DNA of 64,000 nucleotides, from assembly GCA_964436125.1 (NCBI GenBank), contig CAYTBT010000014.1:1-64000 (forward strand). Direction: 5' to 3'. The notes below the pieces were generated by a model. That model made no database searches, was not told the DNA's origin, and worked only from the letters and a program-made list of their open reading frames with translations. Each line of letters starts with the position of its first letter. The stretch's first letter is position 1. Below are positions 25,380 to 34,932 of the stretch, one piece after another. This stretch comes from CAYRFF01 sp964436125. GTDB lineage: Bacteria; Bacteroidota; Bacteroidia; Chitinophagales; Saprospiraceae. The translations under genes were made by a program, and so were the position numbers.

Positions 25380-26591
25380 TTAACTCCACAAGCGCTTGCG
25401 GTAAGGATATCTCTTCTCGTATAATTCAACTACTTTTTCTTTTAAGAGTTGTCTCAATTCACCGATATTTTCCCCCGTTAAAGCCGAGCAGACAATACTA
25501 TTCTTACCATATCTACTCTTTAAGCTGTGTATCAGCTCTTCTTCAAGTGCATTTTTAGTTTCTTCATCGAGGTGATCATCAAAGTATTGCTTGCGATATT
25601 TATCGATTTTATTAAAGGCATAGATTATCACTTTGTCTTCAACATCGAGATCCTTCAGGGTTTTATTTACGGTTGCGATATGGTCTTCATATTGTGGATG
25701 AGATATATCGACTACATAAAGCAGGATATCATTTTCCCGCACCTCATTCAAGGTAGAATTAAAACTTTCAATAAGATGAGTCGGGAGTTTTCTGATAAAG
25801 CCGACTGTATCGGATAAGAGGAAAGGCACTCTTCCGAGCACCACCTTGCGCACGGTTGTGTCAAGCGTTGCAAAGAGCTTGTTTTCTTCAAAGACATCGG
25901 CCTTGGCGAGGCGGTTCATAAGGGTGGATTTACCGACATTGGTATAGCCGACGAGCGCAGCGCGGATGAGCTGTCCCCTATTTTTCCGTCGCGTCGCATT
26001 TTGCTTATCAATCTTTTCAAGGTCTTTTTTCAGTTTTGCTATTTTGTCTCTGACGATACGTCTGTCCGTCTCAATTTCTTTCTCCCCCGGACCGCGCATG
26101 CCTATACCACCGCGCTGCCGTTCAAGGTGACTCCACATTCCACGCAATCTCGGCAATAGGTATTGCATCTGAGCCAGTTCCACTTGCGCCTTGGCTTGAG
26201 CAGTCTTGGCACGCCGTGCAAATATATCGAGGATAAGACTCGACCTATCTACGGCTTTGACCTTAGTCATTTTTTCGATATTATTTACCTGACTTGCGGA
26301 AAGATCATCGTCAAATATAATGAGATCTATATCGTTCTGCTTGATATACTCTGCAATCATCCGCAATTTCCCCTTTCCGATGTAGCCGTAGGGATCGGGG
26401 CGATCTCTTTTCTGCGTAAATCGCTTCTTGGCCCTGGCGCCTGCAGTTAAGGCAAGGAATTCCAGTTCGTCCAGATATTCCTCTACCTTCTGTTCCGTTT
26501 CATCGCGCGTGATAAGGCCGACAATCACAGCTGTCTCAGCTCCCCTGGTTAAGTGTTCTTTTCCTCCTTGCAAGTCCCAGTCTTGACTCAT
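25380..26591 (-). CDS. hflX: GTPase HflX
   Basis: 403 residues. The HflX N-terminal domain (LEFLALTAGARAKKRFTQKRDRPDPYGYIGKGKL) and the GMRGPGEKEIETDRR linker motif precede the G domain: G1 GYTNVGKSTLMN, G2 threonines in LFATLDTTVR, G3 DTVGFI, G4 FNKIDK. HflX binds the 50S subunit and splits stalled or heat-stressed ribosomes. It lies 26 bp downstream of the EnvC-like gene, in one probable operon. Confidence 0.95.
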   Translation of the reverse strand: MSQDWDLQGGKEHLTRGAETAVIVGLITRDETEQKVEEYLDELEFLALTAGARAKKRFTQKRDRPDPYGYIGKGKLRMIAEYIKQNDIDLIIFDDDLSASQVNNIEKMTKVKAVDRSSLILDIFARRAKTAQAKAQVELAQMQYLLPRLRGMWSHLERQRGGIGMRGPGEKEIETDRRIVRDKIAKLKKDLEKIDKQNATRRKNRGQLIRAALVGYTNVGKSTLMNRLAKADVFEENKLFATLDTTVRKVVLGRVPFLLSDTVGFIRKLPTHLIESFNSTLNEVRENDILLYVVDISHPQYEDHIATVNKTLKDLDVEDKVIIYAFNKIDKYRKQYFDDHLDEETKNALEEELIHSLKSRYGKNSIVCSALTGENIGELRQLLKEKVVELYEKRYPYRKRLWS

Positions 26592-26617
26592 ATACTATTT
26601 CCTGATTTTTATAATTC

Positions 26618-27811
26618 CTATCTGCTTAACAACCATTTTTCCGGATTAAGTTTACTTTTTCCATGCCATATTTCCAGATGCACCTGACTTTTTCCCGTTT
26701 TGTCATCATAAAAGGCAGTGCCTATACTTGCTCCGGTAGGAATATGCATCCCTTTATCAACGTAAACTTCTGCCAGCCTGGAATAAACGGTATAAAATCC
26801 ACCGTGTTTAACAATCACCATTTTCTGATATCCCGGCACATAAACAACGCTGATAACCTTCCCCTCAAATATCGCCTTCACCTGCGCACCTTTCACCGTC
26901 GTAATATCAATCCCATTATTATTAATAAGTAATGAGTGAATCGTCGGGTGGTGTTGCTTCCCAAATTTTCTTCCGATAATTCCCTTGTCAACCGGCCAGG
27001 GTAGTTTCCCTTTATTGGCTTTAAATTCACTTGCCAATGCTTTCATTTCCGGCGCATCTGCAATATCCTCGCGAGACTCCTCCGATTTCTTCCTTTCCCG
27101 TTCAATCAACTTCCTAATCGTCGCTTCCAGCTCTTCCATTGCGGCTTGTTGTTGAGCGAGATTGGCCTTCAGTGTTTCTTGTTTATCTTTCAGCTTACGC
27201 AAAAGTCCTTCCAATTCATTAATATCGGCTTGCAATTCCTTGTTTTCTGCCTTTTTCTGCTCTGAAACACGCACTTTCTCGGCTTTCCCGGCTTCCAATG
27301 CCTTTTTCTCTGCTTCTTGTTCTTCTGTGAGTTTTTTTAATTCTGCTTTCTTTTCTTTCCGACTTTCTTCAAATTGCTTGATATAAAAATACCGCCTGAA
27401 TGCCTGATTCAGCGATTGTGATGACAAAAGGTAAATATATGGGCTGGACGTTTTTTCCCATAGATAAACTTGTCGGGCTAGCTGTGCATATTCTTCCTCT
27501 ATCCGGGATATTTTCTCTTCAAGCTGCTCAATTCTTGCTTTTTTTGCTTTAATCTGTTCATCAATCTGCTGTATTTCAGATGCGATTGCCTCAAGTAGCT
27601 CTTTTCTGGCATCGCGTCGTTTCAGCAGGAGAGTATATCTGTCTTGCTGCGATAAAATCGATGAGCTCGTTTCATTGATAAGGCGAGAAAGCAATGCAAT
27701 TTCTTTCTTAATCTGCGCCTGCTTTTTATTCAATTCATCGATATTCTGTCCCATCGCAGTACCTGCTATAAGGAAGAAAATCATAAATAGCATTGAACAT
27801 TTAAGCTTCAT
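26618..27811 (-). CDS. EnvC-like murein hydrolase activator (degenerate LytM)
   Basis: 397 residues from ATG 27811, signal peptide ending GTAMGQ. Residues about 25-240 are a long coiled coil rich in Glu, Lys and Ala; the C-terminal domain is LytM/M23-like. Several metal ligands of active M23 enzymes are replaced: the usual H-x-GIDI is NNNGIDI and the HxH-type YxHL is VYSRL, while VHLEIW persists. This is the pattern of EnvC/NlpD, which activate amidases rather than cut peptidoglycan. It sits 13 bp downstream of the DUF4292 lipoprotein gene. Confidence 0.87.
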   Translation of the reverse strand: MKLKCSMLFMIFFLIAGTAMGQNIDELNKKQAQIKKEIALLSRLINETSSSILSQQDRYTLLLKRRDARKELLEAIASEIQQIDEQIKAKKARIEQLEEKISRIEEEYAQLARQVYLWEKTSSPYIYLLSSQSLNQAFRRYFYIKQFEESRKEKKAELKKLTEEQEAEKKALEAGKAEKVRVSEQKKAENKELQADINELEGLLRKLKDKQETLKANLAQQQAAMEELEATIRKLIERERKKSEESREDIADAPEMKALASEFKANKGKLPWPVDKGIIGRKFGKQHHPTIHSLLINNNGIDITTVKGAQVKAIFEGKVISVVYVPGYQKMVIVKHGGFYTVYSRLAEVYVDKGMHIPTGASIGTAFYDDKTGKSQVHLEIWHGKSKLNPEKWLLSR

Positions 27812-27824
27812 ATAAAACAATTAC

Positions 27825-28607
27825 TTATGGGTAAACAATCTTATAATGGCTCGGGATCTGCATGGGAAAGTTCAGTTTTCTGTCAACCTGCATTGTGGAT
27901 ATATCCATCTCGACCCGATAACGGTTTCCCCTATCCTCGTAAAAATAAATACGGCGCAATGGAAAACTCTGTATGCCGGCTTTCTCCGTAAAAGCCCCGT
28001 TCACAATGGATAAATCATTCCCTTCATTCCCCACTTTTCCCTTTATCGCAAGTGGCTTTACCTGCGGATTATGGTAAGTGACTTCCAGCCTTCCATTCAT
28101 TCCTTGTGGTCGCATAGAAACACGCAATGTATCCCCGTTAAGATGTATCGGAGGAATAAGTGCATAAGCGATCGGAATCTCTCCCATGATTAAATTCTGT
28201 AAAAAATTATAATCAATCGGGAGATGTGTCAGCTTCCGCGCAAATGCTCGTACCGGTCCTTTAACACATTCTTGCCTCAGCCGGTTAATCAAGGTAAAAC
28301 TATCCCGGCTTATGCTTATCCGTGCTATTTCAAATCCAAATTTGCTCACCCTAATCCAGATTACACTATCTCTTCTCATACGCAGCTTAAAGCTTCCTCG
28401 TCCACTGAAGATATCGGAATTCAGATCTATCTTCCCATCGAGTTGCAAGGTATGAAAGCTATCTTGTGCGCTTTCTATCCTATGCATATAACGTTGTGCT
28501 GCGCTGAGGCTGCCACTATCCTTTTTCTCGAGTTTCTTTGTTCCGCCACAAGCAGCCAATATACTGGCAAGCAGAAAAAAGAAGAGGATGTTCTTCACTC
28601 CGTTCAT
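27825..28607 (-). CDS. DUF4292 outer-membrane lipoprotein
   Basis: 260 residues. Lipobox in FLLASILAACGG, then RYMHRIESAQDSFHTLQLDGKIDL, the start of a LolB/LolA-like half-barrel typical of DUF4292. The family is restricted to Bacteroidota and is nearly always encoded between a TPR protein and an EnvC-like protein, as here, suggesting a role in lipoprotein or lipid handling at the cell envelope. It overlaps the TPR gene by ATGA. Confidence 0.87.
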   Translation of the reverse strand: MNGVKNILFFFLLASILAACGGTKKLEKKDSGSLSAAQRYMHRIESAQDSFHTLQLDGKIDLNSDIFSGRGSFKLRMRRDSVIWIRVSKFGFEIARISISRDSFTLINRLRQECVKGPVRAFARKLTHLPIDYNFLQNLIMGEIPIAYALIPPIHLNGDTLRVSMRPQGMNGRLEVTYHNPQVKPLAIKGKVGNEGNDLSIVNGAFTEKAGIQSFPLRRIYFYEDRGNRYRVEMDISTMQVDRKLNFPMQIPSHYKIVYP

Positions 28608-30310
28608 TTACCTATCTGCTTTAATCTGGGCGAAATAATATCTTGTGATATTCCTTGTTTTATCGCATTACTATACCATTTATCCGCGAGATTATTCTGT
28701 TTCAAGGCTTGATAAATATCACCGATTAAAACAGAGACTTGAGGCTTCCTGAAGCCGGTAAATGAATAGCATTTGACTGCAGCCTCTAGTGCGGGTTTAT
28801 AGTCTTCTTTAATAAAATAATAGAGTGCCGTCACGTAATATTTATTCATTGTCAGCCCGAGTTCAAGGGATTTATCTCGGATAAGTTGTAGCACTTGATC
28901 CACGGGTTCTACTTGTAGAAGGGAATAAGCTTCCAATACCCAGTAAAATGCTTCCGGAGTAATTTCTTCGGACTTCTGCAATGTTTTCACTGCTTTATCG
29001 ATAGCTACTGTACTTTTTTCTTGGGCGCTTGCGATATATGCACGCAGAGCAGTGATTTTCTGCAGGAGAGCATAATTTTCACCGGCCATCATATCAGCCT
29101 GAAATAATTGACTTGTAGCGGTGCTATAATCTGCCGAGCGGGCATTTGCGGAAGCTAATAAATAATAATTCAAGGCCTGATTGGGGAAATACATAAGTGC
29201 ATTGTCCGCGGCCTTCTTCAAGTCAGCATAATCGCCGATATAGTTGAGGCAATGCAGGTATTGAGCCCACACGGTATAAACCGACATGGTGAGCTGAGTT
29301 GCCTGCTTATAAGCGTCAGTTGCCTGCGCTGTATGCCCGATATTGAAGGCAAGGTCGCCGAGCATTGACCATGCCTTGGCATTCTGTGGATATTGTTCAG
29401 TGAGGTTTTCAGCAAGGGAAAGAAGGAAATTATTCCTTGTCGTCGAGTCGGGATGGATCTTATCCATCTCACCGAGCAGCATATTAATTTTCAGGTCGAT
29501 AGACTTGCTGTCATCGTGAATAATGGCAGTTAGTTCTGAATCAGAATGCGTGGTTGCATCGGCTCCCAGCTGAGATAGAGCAAGTTGAGCGCGGACATTC
29601 CCGGGGTCCAATACCAGTATATTATCCAGACTTTCCCTCGCTTTATCCACTTGACCGATATTCAGATAATGCTTTGCGAGGTTCAGTCTCCAGTTCATGT
29701 CTGCAGGATTCACATTTATAAGTTTCTTCCATTCAGCGGTGATGGCATCGGCTTTATGCAGGGCTTCAAGGATACTTATCTTTTTCAAGCTTAAATTCAC
29801 CTCGAATCCGTAGTTCTTTTCTGCCTTCCGGATAACTTCCAGCGCCTTGGCAGCATTTCCTGAGGTAAAAAGGAAGTATGCATACTTAACGGCATAATCC
29901 TGTACCGCAGGATATTTATCACTGAGATTTTTATATATTTCAGCGGCAGGCACATATCGTTTCATAGCACTGTAGATCCGAGCAGCATATTCTGAATACC
30001 ATTTATTTTCCGGATCGATGCGATGCGCTCTTAAGGCATAAGTCAATGCGTGCGACATATCTCCTTTCTTGTAATAAAGCTTGGCGAGCATATAATTAGC
30101 TGCATCGTTATTGGGTTGTTCATCGAGCAGTTCTTTAAAGTCTTCAATAGTTTCAGAGACATTTCCTTTCTCATATAAGGTCGGCATAAATGCATTGAGG
30201 TAAGCCTCTTGTTTTTTTACCTTTGCTTCAGAAATACGGTAATCCTGTGCCTGCACAAGGACAGGAAGGGAAATCAATGAAAGGAGGAAAATAAAAAGGC
30301 TTTTCTTCAT
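28604..30310 (-). CDS. periplasmic TPR repeat protein
   Basis: 568 residues from ATG 30310 (MKKSLFIFLLSLISLPVLVQAQ, signal peptide). The rest is a TPR solenoid of at least ten units (for example DAANYMLAKLYYKKGDMSHAL, AKAWSMLGDLAFNIGHTAQAT). Probably an envelope scaffold. It belongs to the conserved TPR / DUF4292 / EnvC cluster. One ATTTGCGNAAGCT copy occurs at 29144-29156. Confidence 0.85.
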   Translation of the reverse strand: MKKSLFIFLLSLISLPVLVQAQDYRISEAKVKKQEAYLNAFMPTLYEKGNVSETIEDFKELLDEQPNNDAANYMLAKLYYKKGDMSHALTYALRAHRIDPENKWYSEYAARIYSAMKRYVPAAEIYKNLSDKYPAVQDYAVKYAYFLFTSGNAAKALEVIRKAEKNYGFEVNLSLKKISILEALHKADAITAEWKKLINVNPADMNWRLNLAKHYLNIGQVDKARESLDNILVLDPGNVRAQLALSQLGADATTHSDSELTAIIHDDSKSIDLKINMLLGEMDKIHPDSTTRNNFLLSLAENLTEQYPQNAKAWSMLGDLAFNIGHTAQATDAYKQATQLTMSVYTVWAQYLHCLNYIGDYADLKKAADNALMYFPNQALNYYLLASANARSADYSTATSQLFQADMMAGENYALLQKITALRAYIASAQEKSTVAIDKAVKTLQKSEEITPEAFYWVLEAYSLLQVEPVDQVLQLIRDKSLELGLTMNKYYVTALYYFIKEDYKPALEAAVKCYSFTGFRKPQVSVLIGDIYQALKQNNLADKWYSNAIKQGISQDIISPRLKQIGK

Positions 30311-30368
30311 CATAATTCACATATTCATCATTGTCGTGTCCGGCTCAATGCATAAGTCATCACCCGAC

Positions 30369-31799
30369 TTATTTAACGATGGAAACTTTCAGCATATTGG
30401 TTCTCAATCGTTCTTCAATAGGCATACTACCGGTATTAACGACGATATCACCCGATTCAATATAATTTTTAGATTTTAAAATTTTATTTACATCGCGATG
30501 TGTCTGGTCGGTTGTCGTAAGTTTATCGTAATAGAAGCATTTCACTCCCCATACCAGATTCAAGGTAGAGAGGATAGTGCGTCTTTCCGAGAAGATAAAA
30601 ATGGGGCAATGAGGTCTGAAGGAAGAAAGTTTGAATGCGGTAAATCCTGAATACGTCATTCCTACAATGGCATCGGCATTGACATCATCGGCTGTTTCTA
30701 CGGCATTCAGGCAGACGACATCGCTCAGGAAGGTTGAAGACTTAGCTGACAGTGTCGGTCTTTCTTCGGGCTCGAGTGCCTTTTCAGATTCTCGGATAAT
30801 TTTATTCATAGCTTCCACGACGCGCACCGGATGTTTTCCTACAGAAGTTTCTGCACTGAGCATCACGGCATCGGTTCCATCGAGCACAGCATTGGCCACA
30901 TCGGTAACTTCAGCTCGAGTCGGTGAAGGATCCTTAATCATCGATTCCATCATCTGCGTAGCAACGATTACGGGGCGTGATCTGCTTATACACTTCCTGA
31001 TAATACTCTTCTGTATTGCCGGTAGTTTCTCCATCGGCATTTCAACACCGAGATCACCACGTGCGACCATAACGGCGTTGCAATTTTTAATGATTTCATC
31101 GATATTATTAACGGCTTCAGGCTTTTCAATCTTAGCTATAATCTTGGCGGGATGATTATTTTCTTTCAGGATAGCGTTAAGGCGTTGAAGGTCTTCAGGC
31201 TTTCGCACAAATGAGAGTGCGACCCAATGTATGTCCTGGGTCATTATAAACTCGATATCGGTCAAGTCTTTCTCCGTCAGAGAAGGTAAAGAAATTTCTG
31301 TATCGGGTAGATTTACCCCTTTATTGCTCGTTAATAATCCACCGAATATCACCTTTAGCTTCACCGTGCCTTGATCGATTACTTCAGCTACTTCAAGAAC
31401 GATATTTCCATCGTCAACCAAGATGCGTTCCCCTTTTTCTACATCGTCGGAGAAGGGAGCATAACTCATATATACCTCCTCTTCATTTCCGAGGACTTCC
31501 TTATTCACAAAGTTTATTGTATCTCCCTTGTGAAGCTTCACCCCGCCTTCTTTAACTTTACCTACGCGGAGCTTAGGGCCTTGAAGATCTGCCAGGATAC
31601 CGATATGCTCATGATACTTTCTATTGATGTAGTGTATGCGGTTGATGACTTCCAGGTGTTCATTGTGTGTTCCGTGTGAAAAATTGAGCCTAAAAACATC
31701 TACGCCAGCATCTACAAGTGCAAGTAAGTCTTCGTAAGAACTGCATGCGGGTCCTACCGTTGCTATTGTCTTAGTTTTATTAAAGGTAGTCTTTTTCAT
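30369..31799 (-). CDS. pyk: pyruvate kinase
   Basis: 476 residues from ATG 31799 (MKKTTFNKTKTIATVGPAC). Signature pieces: DVFRLNFSHG, ADLQGPKLRVG, the B-domain, IIAKIEKPEAV (catalytic Lys), MVARGDLGVEMP and VIVATQMMESMI, then the C-terminal regulatory domain. It converts PEP and ADP to pyruvate and ATP. It is the first gene of the minus-strand run that continues with the TPR gene after 58 bp. Confidence 0.96.
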   Translation of the reverse strand: MKKTTFNKTKTIATVGPACSSYEDLLALVDAGVDVFRLNFSHGTHNEHLEVINRIHYINRKYHEHIGILADLQGPKLRVGKVKEGGVKLHKGDTINFVNKEVLGNEEEVYMSYAPFSDDVEKGERILVDDGNIVLEVAEVIDQGTVKLKVIFGGLLTSNKGVNLPDTEISLPSLTEKDLTDIEFIMTQDIHWVALSFVRKPEDLQRLNAILKENNHPAKIIAKIEKPEAVNNIDEIIKNCNAVMVARGDLGVEMPMEKLPAIQKSIIRKCISRSRPVIVATQMMESMIKDPSPTRAEVTDVANAVLDGTDAVMLSAETSVGKHPVRVVEAMNKIIRESEKALEPEERPTLSAKSSTFLSDVVCLNAVETADDVNADAIVGMTYSGFTAFKLSSFRPHCPIFIFSERRTILSTLNLVWGVKCFYYDKLTTTDQTHRDVNKILKSKNYIESGDIVVNTGSMPIEERLRTNMLKVSIVK

Positions 31800-32083
31800 T
31801 AAACTATAGCATTTTAAACAATGAATTTGCAAGGTAGCACAAATATCCTTTTTGATTAAATATTAAGCTTGTTTTATATGTGAGTAGAGCTTATTTTATA
31901 TTCTTCTCCTCTATCCTTCTTCCATTGAGCCGATCATATCCTTATTTACTCAAATCAGGCAACATGAGCACATTCCGAGATGAAGTAGGCATACATATAG
32001 CTGAATTGAGTGTTCAAATGCGTATTATTTCTGCATTCTGGAACTATTTTGGACAAAGTTGTTTTAACAAAGTTGATAAAACA
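31800..32083. other. intergenic, divergent pyk / acpP
   Basis: AT-rich spacer. The only supported element is the acpP promoter that follows; the pyk promoter was not resolved. Confidence 0.35.
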
Positions 32084-32115
32084 TTGTCAGAATTACTGAG
32101 AAGATGTTACTTTTG
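32084..32115 (+). promoter_or_regulatory. acpP promoter
   Basis: TTG (32084-32086), a 21-bp spacer and TACTTTTG (32108-32115) match the Bacteroidota TTG / TAnnTTTG consensus. The predicted start is about 20 bp ahead of the acpP ATG. Confidence 0.6.
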
Positions 32116-32141
32116 TAATCTAAATCAAAATTTTTACACAA

Positions 32142-32381
32142 ATGTCAGATGTTACAGAAAAAGTAAAGCAGATTATTGTTGATAAATTAGGTGTTGACGA
32201 ATCAGAGGTTACACGTGAATCTAGCTTCACCAATGATCTAGGAGCCGACTCACTTGATACGGTCGAGCTTATTATGGAATTTGAGAAGGAATTTGATATT
32301 TCTATTCCGGATGAACAATCAGAAAATATTCAGACTGTAGGTAATGCTATTGATTACCTCGAGGAGCAAATGCAGTCATAA
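32142..32381 (+). CDS. acpP: acyl carrier protein
   Basis: 79 residues, acidic. The phosphopantetheine serine is in GADSLDTVELIMEFEKEF. It carries the growing acyl chain in fatty acid synthesis. It is followed at unusual distance (566 bp) by fabF; in relatives the two are usually adjacent. It has its own promoter and a possible terminator. Confidence 0.97.
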   Translation: MSDVTEKVKQIIVDKLGVDESEVTRESSFTNDLGADSLDTVELIMEFEKEFDISIPDEQSENIQTVGNAIDYLEEQMQS

Positions 32382-32397
32382 TATAGTTAATTTTTTT

Positions 32398-32440
32398 TCA
32401 AACATCCACACTTTATGTAGTGCTGGGTGTCTGTTTTTTA
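32398..32440 (+). terminator. possible terminator after acpP
   Basis: Imperfect arms ACATCCACAC and GTGCTGGGTGT with an AT-rich loop, followed by CTGTTTTTTAT. This would uncouple acpP from fabF. Confidence 0.4.
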
Positions 32441-32947
32441 TATGCCTAAGGCTTATGCATTCAATGGCTATAAGCAATGGGCAAGGAAGAAATTACCGGG
32501 AGGGAAACTCGTATTGCACTTATAGCAAATCCGGACAGGATTTCCGATGTGAATTTGTTCCAATGCTTTTAGTTTATGGTTTATTCTCGAGGAGGGTGTG
32601 TAAAATCAGTCTTTGGTAGAGGGTTATACATTTATTTAAGCTTTGGACACCGTATAATTTAAGGGCTTTCTGAATGTTTTCTTGTTTGTGCCTTATAAAT
32701 TATATAGTTTAGGCTTCATCTTATGGGAATTGAGATATTATGTAGCTGAAGGAAACGGAAGGGAAAGTTGTGGCATTAATTGCTGAAATATTAAAGCAAA
32801 TTTTTAAAATTCCACGCTCCTTGGTAAGATTTTGGATGGTATGCTATCAGAATTCCATGTATTACAGATACAAAGCTTCCTGAATAAAGAGAAGGATAAA
32901 AATAAATACAGATTGTCAATAAATCAAACGAGGATTAATTTCTGCTT
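32441..32947. other. unusually long acpP-fabF spacer
   Basis: About 500 bp without a supported gene. A fragment near 32500-32560 reads TRIALIA in one frame, reminiscent of the start of PurN, but the resemblance is too short to call. A fabF promoter must be here; none is clear. Confidence 0.4.
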
Positions 32948-34186
32948 ATGAAAAGAGTTGTTATAACCGGTATGGGAGCGATTACGCCGCTGGGGAATAC
33001 GGTCGAAGCATATAAGCAAGGCTTATTTGCCGGCAAATCCGGTGCGGGAGATATCACGCGCTTTGATGCGGAGCATTTCAAGACGAGATTTGCCTGTGAG
33101 GTAGATAATTATAATGCGGATGAAGTATTTGGGCGGCGTGAAGCGCGACGTCTCGATCGCTTCTCACAATTTGCCCTTATTGCTGCTCGTGAAGCGGTTG
33201 CGCACTCCGGACTCGACATAGAGAAAGCAGATAAAGAAGACATAGGTGTTATCTGGGGTTCCGGTATCGGCGGGCTGCGCTCGCTCGAGAAGGAAATAGA
33301 GTCTCAACGCCCTGAAAGGCCTCGATACAATCCATTTATGATTCCCAAGATGATTTCCGACATTGCGCCCGGGAATATTTCCATTGAATTTGGCTTCAAA
33401 GGGATAAATTATGGGACTGTATCGGCATGTGCATCGGCTGCGCATGCTATCATAAACGCCACGGATTATATCAGGCTCGGTCGAGCCAAGGCGATTCTCT
33501 GCGGAGGTTCAGAAGCAGCCATTACCAAGGCCGGTGTCGGTGGATTCAGTTCAATGAAGGCATTAAGTGAACGGAATGATGATCCCGGTGCGGCATCACG
33601 TCCATTTGATGTAAATCGAGATGGCTTTGTTCTCGGTGAAGGAGCAGGTGCTTTATTTCTTGAAGAACACGATCACGCTGTAGCTCGCGGTGCTCATATT
33701 CTTGCCGAAGTTGTCGGAGTAGGGATGACTGCCGATGCTTATCACATTACGGCACCTGATCCATCCGGAAAAGGCATTATCCGCGTTATGCAGAAAGCGG
33801 TTGAAGATAGTGGACTTGCTTACGATGAAATAGACTATATCAATGTACACGGGACATCAACACAGCTCGGTGATATCGCTGAGGCCAATGCAATTAAGGA
33901 GGTATTTGGGGAGAGTGCTTATGATCTCAATATAAGCTCGACAAAATCTATGACGGGGCATCTACTCGGTGCTGCGGGTGCTGTGGAATCCATTGCAGGT
34001 ATCCTTGCTATCAGAGAAAATATTGTTCCTCCTACGATAAACTTTGAGGAACTCGATCCGGAAATTGATGAAAAGCTTAATTTCACCTTTAATAAGGCTC
34101 AGGAAAGAGAGGTGCGTGCGATTATGAGCAACACATTTGGCTTCGGTGGTCACAATGCATCGGTGGTTTTCAAGTCTTATAAGTAA
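32948..34186 (+). CDS. fabF: beta-ketoacyl-ACP synthase II
   Basis: 412 residues. Catalytic triad: Cys in TVSACASAAHAI, His in NVHGTSTQLGD, His in TKSMTGHLLGAAGAVE, plus the terminal SNTFGFGGHNAS. It elongates acyl-ACP with malonyl-ACP. It is followed by rnc after 11 bp. Confidence 0.96.
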   Translation: MKRVVITGMGAITPLGNTVEAYKQGLFAGKSGAGDITRFDAEHFKTRFACEVDNYNADEVFGRREARRLDRFSQFALIAAREAVAHSGLDIEKADKEDIGVIWGSGIGGLRSLEKEIESQRPERPRYNPFMIPKMISDIAPGNISIEFGFKGINYGTVSACASAAHAIINATDYIRLGRAKAILCGGSEAAITKAGVGGFSSMKALSERNDDPGAASRPFDVNRDGFVLGEGAGALFLEEHDHAVARGAHILAEVVGVGMTADAYHITAPDPSGKGIIRVMQKAVEDSGLAYDEIDYINVHGTSTQLGDIAEANAIKEVFGESAYDLNISSTKSMTGHLLGAAGAVESIAGILAIRENIVPPTINFEELDPEIDEKLNFTFNKAQEREVRAIMSNTFGFGGHNASVVFKSYK

Positions 34187-34197
34187 ATCCGTCTATT

Positions 34198-34929
34198 TTG
34201 CTACGTAAATTGTACAATAAGTTTATCAGTAGTGATGCACAATTTATACGTAGATTGCATAAGGTCATCCGTTTTACACCTAAAAATGTAGGTCTCTTCA
34301 AACAGGCGTTTTACCACAGTTCAAAACAAAATCTCGATTATCCGGTCATTCAAGATAATGAGCGTCTGGAGTTTCTCGGTGATTCTGTTATTTCTACCGT
34401 GGTTGCCGATTATCTCTTCAAGAAATATCCCGGTAGTGATGAGGGATTCCTTACCAAAATGCGCTCCAAAATCGTTAAACGGAAGACCCTCAATGCGATT
34501 GCAGAGCAAATGGGCCTCGATTTATTTCTCCAAGAATTCAATAAGGTAAAAATCACTCGATCGATGCTCGGAAATGCCCTTGAGGCACTGATCGGCGCTA
34601 TATATATTGAAAAAGGTTTTCTCTTCACCCAAGAACTCATTATTCACTATATCCTGAAGGAATATCTCGATATTGAGACACTCGAGACGCACAATGACAA
34701 TTACAAGAGTCAGATTCTAGAGTGGAGTCAGAAAAATAAAGAATCGGTGAAATTTAAGGTCCTCAAGGAGTTTAAAAGAAACAATCGAGACTCTTTCAAG
34801 ATTGCGGTTGTCGTGAATAGTATCCAGGTGTGTTCTGCTGTCGCATATAGTAAAAAAAGTGCGGAGCAAAAGGCTTCTAAGATCGCTATGGAAAAGCTGA
34901 ATATTAAGAATAAACAATTTAAGGGGTGA
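34198..34929 (+). CDS. rnc: ribonuclease III
   Basis: 243 residues, TTG start, 11 bp after fabF. The catalytic motif is DNERLEFLGDSVISTVVADYLF; the C-terminal dsRNA-binding domain starts near residue 170 (YKSQILEWSQKNKESVKFKVL) and ends with KSAEQKASKIAMEKL. It cuts double-stranded RNA in rRNA processing. The order acpP-fabF-rnc is conserved in Bacteroidota. The stop codon abuts a heptamer repeat array. Confidence 0.93.
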   Translation: MLRKLYNKFISSDAQFIRRLHKVIRFTPKNVGLFKQAFYHSSKQNLDYPVIQDNERLEFLGDSVISTVVADYLFKKYPGSDEGFLTKMRSKIVKRKTLNAIAEQMGLDLFLQEFNKVKITRSMLGNALEALIGAIYIEKGFLFTQELIIHYILKEYLDIETLETHNDNYKSQILEWSQKNKESVKFKVLKEFKRNNRDSFKIAVVVNSIQVCSAVAYSKKSAEQKASKIAMEKLNIKNKQFKG

Positions 34930-34932
34930 TGT

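Noticed and set aside
32478..32600. Possible purN remnant between acpP and fabF
   Set aside because: Only about seven residues (RIALIA) resemble PurN; the rest does not follow the family and stops occur in all frames.
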